In this document: positions 7,084 to 12,590 of the stretch, in pieces
How the letters are laid out: every line of letters begins with the position of its first letter
Position numbering within the stretch: position 1 is the stretch's first letter
Virus record (IMG/VR): IMGVR_UViG_3300042691_027808
Span: 1-20,149 of that record
From: a virus
Length of the DNA stretch: 20,149 nucleotides
Strand: one strand, 5' to 3'
Notes under the pieces: generated by a model
The model's input: only the letters and a program-made list of their open reading frames with translations
Told to the model about the DNA's origin: nothing
The model's database searches: none
Translations under genes and position numbers: made by a program

Positions 7084-7407
7084 ATGGATTTTTTTAAATT
7101 ACGTCAAATTATAAAAGAAGCAAGCAAAGATAGTATGCCTTGCAACAAACCCCGTCGTTCGACCAGTGCTGGAAAGAAAATGATGGTTAAGGCGTGCGAA
7201 GGTGGCAAAGAAAAGATTGTACATTTTGGCGCCAAAGGATATGGACATAATTATAGTCCTGCTGCAAGAAAATCATTCCGCGCAAGACATAAGTGTGGTG
7301 AAAAGAAATCAAAACTAGGAGCGCAATATTGGGCATGCCGTAAATTGTGGTCTGGCCCTAAAGGTTCAAAGAAATCGTGCCCACCAGGCAGAAAGTGCAA
7401 GTACTGA
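7084..7407 (+). CDS. small, very basic Cys-containing protein of marine T4-like phage type
   Basis: 107 residues from ATG 7084; the ATG at 7057 overlaps the previous stop and has no ribosome site, whereas GGAG (7071-7074) stands 9 nt before 7084. About a third of the residues are Lys/Arg, with six Cys (20, 38, 71, 85, 99, 105) and His at 47, 55 and 69. Segments such as KKMMVKACEGG, HFGAKGYGHNY, RKSFRARHKCGEKKSK and YWACRKLW resemble a family I recall from marine T4-like phages, without known function. The N-terminus FFKLRQIIKEASKD resembles a capsid-targeting tag. Zinc or disulfide bonding and DNA binding are likely from composition. A 1-nt gap separates it from the next gene. Confidence 0.7.
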   Translation: MDFFKLRQIIKEASKDSMPCNKPRRSTSAGKKMMVKACEGGKEKIVHFGAKGYGHNYSPAARKSFRARHKCGEKKSKLGAQYWACRKLWSGPKGSKKSCPPGRKCKY

Positions 7408-7408
7408 T

Positions 7409-8083
7409 ATGAAATTCAAACAACTCAGAAGATTAATAGAACAATACGAAGTCGTAAATGAAGGAGGTAAAGGAATGATGGTTCCTGGCCTCAACAGTCA
7501 ACAAGCATCGGATGGTAGTGTAAGTCTACACGACATCACCGAACCCGAAATGATTGAAAGAATCAATGCTGGTATTGCAGCATTTGTTTCTAACGTACCG
7601 TCTTCGGGTGTTGTTGATCCTAGAGATCTTTTAGTTCGTCTTCGTGTCGAGTTAAATAAATTTGGTTTTGATTTTAAATATGATGGAAAAACATATCCAC
7701 AAGAAAACATGAGTTTTGCTTTAACTCAATTTGGTGGACGCACTGGTGTAGATGAAAAAGGCAAACAACTAAATGATGATGGTATTACCCACCGTTTGGG
7801 TGGACCGCTTAAATTGGTAATGCAAATGAAGCACCCACCAGAGGTTGGTTTCCATTCAATACAAGCCAAGGTAGAAAAAGGAGCAGGAGCAGCAGAAGAA
7901 CCAAAAGAAGGTGGTTCCGAAGCAGCAGCCACTCTTAAAAAAAAAGTGAATGAAGAAAAAGACGCTTGCTATCATAAGGTAAAGTCAAGATATGATGTAT
8001 GGCCATCTGCTTACGCATCCGGTGCATTGAGCAAGTGTAGAAAAGTGGGAGCAAAGAATTGGGGAAATAAGAGCAAGGATTAA
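7409..8083 (+). CDS. two-domain phage protein with C-terminal ACYHKVKSRY...SKCRK module
   Basis: 224 residues. The N-terminus MKFKQLRRLIEQYEVVNEG is tag-like. Residues ~35-150 form a mixed alpha/beta domain I do not recognise (includes PRDLLVRLRVELNKFGFDF and MSFALTQFGGRTG). Residues ~155-180 are an Ala/Glu/Lys linker. Residues 184-224 form a compact basic module, DACYHKVKSRYDVWPSAY then SGALSKCRKVGAKNWGNKS, with Cys at 187 and 210. I recall this module at the C-termini of several unrelated marine T4-like phage proteins, so it is probably a shared localisation or DNA-binding tag. It follows the preceding gene by 1 nt and shares its basic, Cys- and Trp-containing style, so both are probably made together and may act in the same particle. 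Confidence 0.65.
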   Translation: MKFKQLRRLIEQYEVVNEGGKGMMVPGLNSQQASDGSVSLHDITEPEMIERINAGIAAFVSNVPSSGVVDPRDLLVRLRVELNKFGFDFKYDGKTYPQENMSFALTQFGGRTGVDEKGKQLNDDGITHRLGGPLKLVMQMKHPPEVGFHSIQAKVEKGAGAAEEPKEGGSEAAATLKKKVNEEKDACYHKVKSRYDVWPSAYASGALSKCRKVGAKNWGNKSKD

Positions 8084-8087
8084 CATA

Positions 8088-8483
8088 ATGGAACTTTTAA
8101 TCATGGATGTGTATAAACTGAATGATGACAATTTTTTGATGTATGCGATGAAGAACTACAGAAATCCTCAATGCAAAAACATTGAAGAATTTCATGAAGA
8201 CATGAACAGAATCAAATACTTAAAAAGATTATTCAGAAAATATAAAACATCCGGGTTATTAAGAGAGAGATTGATCTTAAATCACATAATAATATTTACC
8301 AATGTTTTTGGTGTAGAAGCAGCAGCAAGATTGCTTTTTTCAAGAATTGAAGACGATTTACACATATATTTAAAAACTTTTTTGGTATTTTTAAATAGTT
8401 TACCGGAAAATATACCAGAAGTTGATTTGATTGCTATACCGCTCGACAGACGAATTATAACAAAATTAAGAGAAATTAAATGA
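8088..8483 (+). CDS. conserved helical phage protein of unknown function
   Basis: 131 residues, all-helical by eye. The pattern YAMKNYRNPQCKNIEEFHEDMNR, then RIKYLKRLFRKYKTSGLLRERLILNHIIIFTNVFG, then HIYLKTFLVFLNSLPE recalls a short protein conserved among T4-like and jumbo phages whose role is unknown to me; the residues around NPQCKNIEEF are the most family-like. There is no signal peptide; the hydrophobic runs are amphipathic helices rather than membrane spans. Start ATG 8088 has AAGGA at 8075-8079 upstream; ATG 8103 is an alternative. The stop overlaps the next ATG (ATGA). Confidence 0.7.
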   Translation: MELLIMDVYKLNDDNFLMYAMKNYRNPQCKNIEEFHEDMNRIKYLKRLFRKYKTSGLLRERLILNHIIIFTNVFGVEAAARLLFSRIEDDLHIYLKTFLVFLNSLPENIPEVDLIAIPLDRRIITKLREIK

Positions 8484-9280
8484 ATTCACAACCAGTATAT
8501 CTTCTAGAGGATCTTAGAAGGTGGTTCAGAGAAAAATGGACCGCTCAAGATGGTTCTCCATGTGGAGCATACAGGGGTAGAGGAAGAGTTAAGTGTCGTC
8601 CATCTAAAAAAGTATCATCCAAGACTGCAAAGACCTGGGGTGAAATGGACAAAAAAGAAAAAAGAAAAGCAATACGATTGAAGCAAAAGGCTCATCGTAA
8701 AGGACATCAATTCAGTAGACACGATACTGGAAAAACTTGGCGTGGTGGTGGTAAATACGAACCAAAAAAGAATGTAACGGAAGCCGTTGATAAGAAAGAA
8801 ATGAAACAAATTCTATCTTATTTAAAAGGTTCCATCAACAATCCAAATAGATTTTATTATTTGATGTTGATGTCTGGAATGAGTGGAACCAAAGCAAACA
8901 GTTTATTGTTTGACTTAAAAAATCCAATGCTCAGAACAGGTAGTCCAGTTTATCGCAAAAGAATGATGGGTTTACTGAAAAGCATAATTGACGCAATAAC
9001 CAAAGATCAATTGCTATACAATCGCGTGAGATCTATGGCTCTTAGCGGAAATTTATCATTGCACGAAGAAGACGGTGGTGGAGCACCGGCAGGAGGTGAT
9101 GGTGGTGGTATGAGTGTGGGTGGGGGATTTATTGAAGGTATGCCTGATGCTACACCGGCAACACAAACTTCTGGTCCTGTATGGGGTACGGAAATACCGC
9201 AAAAGAAAAAAGAAAGAAAACGCAGGGTTGCAATGATACAGCGTTTAAATAATTTATATAGGAGAAAAGATGCCAACTGA
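8480..9280 (+). CDS. DUF5872-like basic domain fused to a helical domain and Gly-rich tail
   Basis: 266 residues. Residues ~9-75 (DLRRWFREKW, GSPCGAYRGRGRVKCRPSKK, TWGEMDKKEKRKAIRLKQ) match what I recall of the DUF5872 pattern: a short basic domain with two Cys (28, 39) found in viruses and bacteria, function unknown. It is followed by a His/Gly/Lys patch, then NVTEAVDKKEMKQIL, which has the tag-like E-A again, and a helical domain (~105-195) with LMLMSGMSGTKANSLLFDL. A Gly-rich linker (198-218) and a basic end (KKKERKRR, 242-249) complete it. It overlaps the previous stop by 4 nt and the holin start by 11 nt. Likely a nucleic-acid-binding virion protein; only the N-terminal domain assignment is reasonably firm. 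Confidence 0.65.
   Translation: MNSQPVYLLEDLRRWFREKWTAQDGSPCGAYRGRGRVKCRPSKKVSSKTAKTWGEMDKKEKRKAIRLKQKAHRKGHQFSRHDTGKTWRGGGKYEPKKNVTEAVDKKEMKQILSYLKGSINNPNRFYYLMLMSGMSGTKANSLLFDLKNPMLRTGSPVYRKRMMGLLKSIIDAITKDQLLYNRVRSMALSGNLSLHEEDGGGAPAGGDGGGMSVGGGFIEGMPDATPATQTSGPVWGTEIPQKKKERKRRVAMIQRLNNLYRRKDAN
9244..9251 (+). promoter_or_regulatory. weak late-promoter-like element TTTAAATA
   Basis: TTTAAATA lies in the end of the DUF5872-like gene, 18 nt before the holin ATG (9270), the same geometry as the better elements before 2601, 7084 and the - strand gene at 18738. Two bases differ from the T4 consensus and the region is AT-rich, so it could be chance. Confidence 0.3.
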
Positions 9281-9704
9281 ATTAATTTCGCTTTTGGGTG
9301 GCGGCGTCACTGGATTTCTATTTCGTTTTTGGGCTCAGCGCGCTCAAGATCAAAAAGAAATGTTTAATAGATTAATTGAAGCCAACACACAAACAACCAA
9401 CAATCAAGATAAAGCAGCGCAAAGAGTTCCAATTGATTTTGGTAAAGGGGTAAGACAATTAATTGTGCTTGCATGTTTATTTGCGGTTGTTGCGGCTCCA
9501 TTTGTGTTACCATTCTTTGGGATTCCAACATTTGCGGAATACACCCAAAAACAACCAGAGGGATTGTTTGGAATCATTCCAGAAACCTCCCGTAAATACT
9601 TTGTAGAAATACCCGGATACTTGTTTGCCGAAGAGAATCGTCAAGTTCTGTTGGCAGTCGTTGGGTTTTACTTTGGTTCTGCCGCCGGAGGAAATAAAAC
9701 ATGA
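9270..9704 (+). CDS. holin-like three-segment membrane protein
   Basis: 144 residues with hydrophobic segments at ~5-20 (ISLLGGGVTGFLFRFWA), 62-84 (RQLIVLACLFAVVAAPFVL) and 125-140 (QVLLAVVGFYFGSAAGG), separated by a charged loop (RAQDQKEMFNRLIEANTQ...DKAAQR) and a ~40-residue loop. The pattern GGGVxGFL..F.A......F......AA.R......R..I..A and the ending LLAVVGFYFGS match a protein repeatedly annotated as holin or 3-TM holin in myoviruses. A holin would open the cytoplasmic membrane at lysis time. GGAG at 9261-9264 gives a 5-nt spacer. It is followed by a 4-nt overlapping lipoprotein gene, supporting a lysis cassette. No endolysin adjoins it, so lysis function is inferred. Confidence 0.7.
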   Translation: MPTELISLLGGGVTGFLFRFWAQRAQDQKEMFNRLIEANTQTTNNQDKAAQRVPIDFGKGVRQLIVLACLFAVVAAPFVLPFFGIPTFAEYTQKQPEGLFGIIPETSRKYFVEIPGYLFAEENRQVLLAVVGFYFGSAAGGNKT

Positions 9705-9970
9705 AATACTTAACGTTTTTAACACTCATTCTTTTTGCCGGTTGCACCAATCCACAGTTGGTTTACATGACAGATAAAAATGGTCAAATTATTCACAGTG
9801 TGCAAAAAGAACCATTTTTCAATAGTCCAGACAAAACATCGGAATGGTTATTCTGGTACACTCCAATATTCTTGTTTGCTTCATGGTTTATCTGGAGAGA
9901 AGCAAAGTCGATATATTACGATTGTAAGAAAGTAAAGAATCCCGAAGAACAAGAAGTTAACAATCCTTGA
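9701..9970 (+). CDS. small lipoprotein with C-terminal membrane segment, spanin-like candidate
   Basis: 89 residues. The N-terminus MKYLTFLTLILFAGC is a lipoprotein signal with lipobox LFAGC (Cys15 would be lipidated after cleavage). About 33 residues follow (NPQLVYMTDKNGQIIH, then PDKTSEW), then a strongly hydrophobic segment, WLFWYTPIFLFASWFIW (49-65), and a charged tail. N-terminal lipid plus C-terminal membrane span is the layout of unimolecular spanins, which fuse inner and outer membranes in Gram-negative lysis, and the gene overlaps the holin by 4 nt. However, the segment between lipid and membrane span is very short for crossing the periplasm, so an inner-membrane lipoprotein that tunes the holin is an alternative. 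Its end overlaps the convergent resolvase gene by 14 nt. Confidence 0.65.
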   Translation: MKYLTFLTLILFAGCTNPQLVYMTDKNGQIIHSVQKEPFFNSPDKTSEWLFWYTPIFLFASWFIWREAKSIYYDCKKVKNPEEQEVNNP

Positions 9971-10511
9971 CTTTTTCATAAAGCATCTTGCAAATATAAT
10001 AAGAATCAACAATATCTGACACCGGACTAGTAATATCTTTCTTGTCCGGTGTTATTATTGATTTGAGAAGCATATTGTTTTCTTCAACAAATGCGTCATA
10101 CATTTTTTCTTTATCCGCGTTTCCTTTTCCTGTTGCGTATTTTTTAACTTCAGTTGGAGGAAGAATAGTAAGCGGTATTCCTCTTTGGTATATTTTGTAT
10201 TTAAGAACGCCGGTGTTTTCAGCAATGTGAAAAACTTTACCTTTTGCACCATACGCATATCCTTCAAGTGCTACAGCAGAGCAACCAACTAAAACTTCCA
10301 TTGCCCAATCTGCGATTGTTTCATATCTTTCGATATCACAATCCCAATCCAGGAATGTTTCTCCTATGATGTTGCTTAAGTAATTGTTAGCGTACTTTTT
10401 GGTGTCTGTTAGGAAGTAAAACGAACACTTGTTGAACGCAAAGGTTCCTGTTCCGTTGAACACACAAATTGCGGGCCCAGTCAATGAATAGTCTATACCA
10501 GCGATTATCAT
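9957..10511 (-). CDS. RuvC-like Holliday-junction resolvase / RNase H-fold nuclease
   Basis: 184 residues of the RuvC/RNase H-like superfamily. Visible acidic positions in order: D7 in IAGIDYSLTGPAI, E83 in AVALEGYAYGAKG, and D166/D169 in SPVSDIVDSYYIC near the C-terminus; a Lys/Gly segment (TGKGNADKEK, 127-136) lies where RuvC has its basic motif. The fold binds two metal ions and cuts branched DNA, here most likely recombination or replication intermediates before packaging, the job endonuclease VII does in T4. Length is close to RuvC (about 170). The ATG at 10511 is 6 nt after the protease stop; no Shine-Dalgarno is visible, but AATAAATA lies 7 nt upstream. The 3' end overlaps the opposite-strand lipoprotein gene. 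Confidence 0.8.
   Translation of the reverse strand: MIIAGIDYSLTGPAICVFNGTGTFAFNKCSFYFLTDTKKYANNYLSNIIGETFLDWDCDIERYETIADWAMEVLVGCSAVALEGYAYGAKGKVFHIAENTGVLKYKIYQRGIPLTILPPTEVKKYATGKGNADKEKMYDAFVEENNMLLKSIITPDKKDITSPVSDIVDSYYICKMLYEKVKDC
10019..10052. repeat. GC-rich inverted repeat inside the resolvase gene at the strand switch
   Basis: ACACCGGAC (10019-10027) and GTCCGGTGT (10044-10052) are perfect 9-bp arms around a 16-nt loop, 49 nt past the last + strand stop (9970) and followed by the AT-rich TATTATTGATTTG. It could terminate + strand transcription arriving from the lysis genes. The long loop and lack of a clean T-run make that uncertain. Confidence 0.4.
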
Positions 10512-10517
10512 ACAACA

Positions 10518-11288
10518 TTATTTATTCTCCTGTATTACGGCGTTTATCCAATCTAAGTAAATTATTACATGAGTGGCAGAATTTTCTATTAAATGGCCTT
10601 GGTATATTGCAAAAGAGCAAAGAATACCGGCAAGTTTGCCACCATCTTCGAACAAAGCGCCACCAGAATCACCAAACCAGACAGTTCCATTTAATGGCAA
10701 AAATTTTATATGTGAAGGATCTTCTAAAATTGTACCATAATAAAAAAATGTTTGAGGTTTGCTGATTTTCTTTTTGCAAAAACTATAACCAACAGTGGTG
10801 AGGGATTCCAGTCTGTTTAAATCCTCTAATGTGGTTAAAAGAGTCGCTGGTGTTTTACTGGATGACGTTTCCAATACAAATAAACCAATGTCATTTAAAG
10901 TACTCTGAGTTTGATAGTCTTTGTGCGGTAAGCATTTCGTAATGCGTATGCGTTCACAGTCATTGGTTTCAAACCAATATGCTTCTCTATCTTCTAAACA
11001 ATGAGCAGCAGTAAGAACCACTCGTGGAGATACGAGGACGCAACTACCAATCAAATCCCCGTTCTCCTTTAATACTTTCCCCACACAACCAAATGGATCT
11101 TGTTGCCCCTCTTCGATGACTGTGAATCCTCGGGTTACGAACTCGGGCAGTTCTTGAATGGGCTGCTCAACCGCTTCGGGTATTGCTTCCTTTGGTTGTG
11201 TGGGGTTGTTTGAAGCGGCAGTAACACCTTTGCAGGCGTTTAACGTCGCAAGGGAAGTTACTAGGATGGTTACTAGTACCCTTGTCAT
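10518..11288 (-). CDS. secreted/lipoprotein trypsin-like serine protease
   Basis: 256 residues from ATG 11288. Catalytic triad of the chymotrypsin (S1) family: His96 in VLTAAHC, Asp133 in NDIGLFVL, Ser208 in GDSGGAL. Cys83 and Cys97 (SCVLVSPRVVLTAAHC) match the conserved disulfide around the catalytic His, implying an oxidising compartment. The N-terminus MTRVLVTILVTSLATLNAC is a signal sequence with a lipobox-like LNAC (Cys19), followed by a Pro/Glu/Gln linker (27-50), so the enzyme is probably exported and perhaps lipid-anchored. The ATG was chosen over an upstream TTG (11315) because it starts the signal peptide. No Shine-Dalgarno is visible; GCATAAATAC lies 7 nt upstream. The substrate is unknown; host surface or competing-phage receptor proteins are possibilities. 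A trypsin-like exported protease is unusual in a phage. Confidence 0.85.
   Translation of the reverse strand: MTRVLVTILVTSLATLNACKGVTAASNNPTQPKEAIPEAVEQPIQELPEFVTRGFTVIEEGQQDPFGCVGKVLKENGDLIGSCVLVSPRVVLTAAHCLEDREAYWFETNDCERIRITKCLPHKDYQTQSTLNDIGLFVLETSSSKTPATLLTTLEDLNRLESLTTVGYSFCKKKISKPQTFFYYGTILEDPSHIKFLPLNGTVWFGDSGGALFEDGGKLAGILCSFAIYQGHLIENSATHVIIYLDWINAVIQENK
10519..10526 (-). promoter_or_regulatory. late-promoter-like AATAAATA close to the resolvase start
   Basis: On the - strand AATAAATA overlaps the protease stop and ends 7 nt before the resolvase ATG. If it acts like a T4 late promoter, transcription would begin within 2-3 nt of the ATG, matching the lack of a ribosome site. AT-rich coding ends produce such strings by chance, so confidence is low. 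Confidence 0.3.
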
Positions 11289-11295
11289 AACAATA

Positions 11296-11305
11296 GTATT
11301 TATGC
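11296..11305 (-). promoter_or_regulatory. late-promoter-like GCATAAATAC before the protease gene
   Basis: GCATAAATAC (- strand) lies 7 nt before ATG 11288 and just after a terminator, where a new transcription unit would be expected to begin. One base differs from TATAAATA within the core octamer. The predicted leader would be only about 3 nt. Confidence 0.45.
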
Positions 11306-11319
11306 CAATTCCCAAATAA

Positions 11320-11347
11320 AAAATCCCAATTTTTACATTGGGATTTT
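11320..11347 (-). terminator. Rho-independent terminator after the RNR-methyltransferase operon
   Basis: AAAATCCCAAT (11320-11330) and ATTGGGATTTT (11337-11347) form a perfect 11-bp stem with a 6-nt loop. Read on the - strand it is followed by a run of T (six), right after the coiled-coil gene (stop at 11362). It ends the RNR operon and insulates the protease gene. Confidence 0.8.
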
Positions 11348-11361
11348 CGTTATTATAATTT

Positions 11362-11652
11362 TTACTTAACTCTTTTTAAATGTGCTTCAATTTTGTCTTC
11401 AATTGCAAGAAGTCTGCGGTAAATTGCATCCACTTCTTTATCCATCATTTCTTGAGTGTTGTCTACTCGTCGGCCCATTTCCTGTGCTTCATTTTCGATT
11501 TGACGATAGATTGTGTCAAACCGATCATTCTCTGTTTGTTCTGCAATCTGTCTCTTCAACTTCTTGACTTCCGTTTCTGCTAAAACAAACAGAACACCCA
11601 TCAAAACAAAACCACCCATAATAATCCACAAATAAACCATTGCGTTACTCAT
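11362..11652 (-). CDS. membrane-anchored coiled-coil protein
   Basis: 96 residues from ATG 11652, preceded by AAAGGAG (11658-11664) and overlapping the methyltransferase stop by 4 nt (ATGA). One N-terminal membrane segment, MVYLWIIMGGFVLMGVLFVLA (5-25), is followed by a charged, heptad-like helix to the end (KKLKRQIAEQTENDRFDTIYRQ, IEDKIEAHLKRVK), probably a coiled coil. This is the layout of an inner-membrane i-spanin or a membrane scaffold, but no lipoprotein partner overlaps it and it belongs to the early-type RNR/methyltransferase operon, which argues for a role during infection such as membrane tethering or exclusion. No family recognised. Confidence 0.65.
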   Translation of the reverse strand: MSNAMVYLWIIMGGFVLMGVLFVLAETEVKKLKRQIAEQTENDRFDTIYRQIENEAQEMGRRVDNTQEMMDKEVDAIYRRLLAIEDKIEAHLKRVK

Positions 11653-12590
11653 AATTGCTCCTTTGTAATTCTTTTTATGCGTTTTGCTACCCATTCAGCC
11701 ACATTAACTGTGACTGCATTGCCCATTTGACAGTACCTAGCACGATCCGACAAACCTTCTGTCCATCCATCGGGGAATCCCTGCAATCTTTCCCACTCTA
11801 ATGGGGTAAGATATCGCACTACATTCGGATTCTCCAACACCAATACACTTGATCTTTGACCAACATCAAACAGATTTAGTGTATTAGAATATTCTGTTTC
11901 CACCCAAGTTTCAAAGTCTTTGTTGCTTTGTGCTTTTCTAGACTTTCTTATTGGTTGTGGATAATGTTCAACATATTCATCAAACAGCGGGTTAAATGTG
12001 GATACAGAGTTCTTCCCTGTCGTTGTCCTCGCTCTAGTATCCCTTCGCATGTCGGTTTTGAGATCCAATACTTCTGAGGCGCGTTCTCCTCTAAGATCTG
12101 CGACAACGAACACTCGTTCTCTTCTTTGGGGAACGCCGAAGAATCTACTGTCCAACAATCTCCATGCAATAGATTTAGGGCTCCACTGTTTGACCATTTC
12201 ATTGAGAACGATTCCGAAATCTCTCCCGTTATTGCTTGTGAGCATTCCGGGGACATTTTCGACCACCACGAAGGATGGTCTGGTTGGCATGTCTCTGACG
12301 ATTCGAATAAACTCATAAAATAATCCTGAGCGTTCTCCCGCTAGTCCTTTCCTCTGTCCACCTGTAGATAGATCCTGACAAGGGAATCCGCCAATTACAA
12401 CATCAACTGGACTTGCCGTGAGAGGATCTATCGTCTTCACATCTTCATATATTGTAGCACTTGGAAAATGCTTTGCAAGTACTTTCCTGCAACTTCTCTC
12501 CTTGTCGCACGCCCAGGAAATGGAGAAACCCTGACGCTCGAATCCGAGATCAAGGCCTCCAACTCCTGAAAACAGTGAACCTACTTTCAT
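11649..12590 (-). CDS. C5-cytosine DNA methyltransferase (Dcm type)
   Basis: 313 residues with the full motif series: I FSGVGGLDLGF (7-17, S-adenosylmethionine binding), IV GGFPCQDLS (67-75, catalytic Cys71), VI ENV (111-113), VIII QRRERVF (155-161), IX-region RYLTPLEWERLQGFPDGW (259-276) and X GNAVTVNVAEWVAKRI (290-305). It transfers a methyl group to carbon 5 of cytosine in a short target; the target domain (~165-255) is small, and the site cannot be predicted by eye. No cognate restriction enzyme is nearby, so it is an orphan enzyme, probably protecting phage DNA from host restriction. It is joined to RNR by a 4-nt overlap upstream and to the coiled-coil gene downstream. Confidence 0.95.
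   Translation of the reverse strand: MKVGSLFSGVGGLDLGFERQGFSISWACDKERSCRKVLAKHFPSATIYEDVKTIDPLTASPVDVVIGGFPCQDLSTGGQRKGLAGERSGLFYEFIRIVRDMPTRPSFVVVENVPGMLTSNNGRDFGIVLNEMVKQWSPKSIAWRLLDSRFFGVPQRRERVFVVADLRGERASEVLDLKTDMRRDTRARTTTGKNSVSTFNPLFDEYVEHYPQPIRKSRKAQSNKDFETWVETEYSNTLNLFDVGQRSSVLVLENPNVVRYLTPLEWERLQGFPDGWTEGLSDRARYCQMGNAVTVNVAEWVAKRIKRITKEQL
11948..12316 (-). other. alternate-frame ORF inside the methyltransferase gene with a recurring phage pattern
   Basis: A 122-codon ATG-started ORF runs in the +1 frame of the methyltransferase on the same strand, over the region coding motifs VI to VIII. Its protein has the pattern CWTVDSSAFP, CSLSQILEENAPQKYWIS, then CEGILERGQRQGRTL. I recall many lambdoid-phage hypothetical proteins with CSLSDxLE...QR(F/Y)xLSxxACxGILRRAEKRGK. 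Much of that similarity arises because the +1 frame of the conserved FGVPQRRxRVF motif yields such residues. It is either a real overlapping gene or a shadow that databases annotate repeatedly; I think the shadow more likely. Confidence 0.25.

Noticed and set aside
9070-9130. G-rich stretch that might form a G-quadruplex
   Set aside because: It is explained by the Gly-rich linker (GGT/GGA codons) of the 8480-9280 protein; tracts are mostly GG, not GGG.
11649-12590. Complete restriction-modification system
   Set aside because: Only the methyltransferase is present; neighbouring genes are RNR and a membrane coiled coil. The HNH gene at 3500 is far away on the other strand in a different transcription unit.
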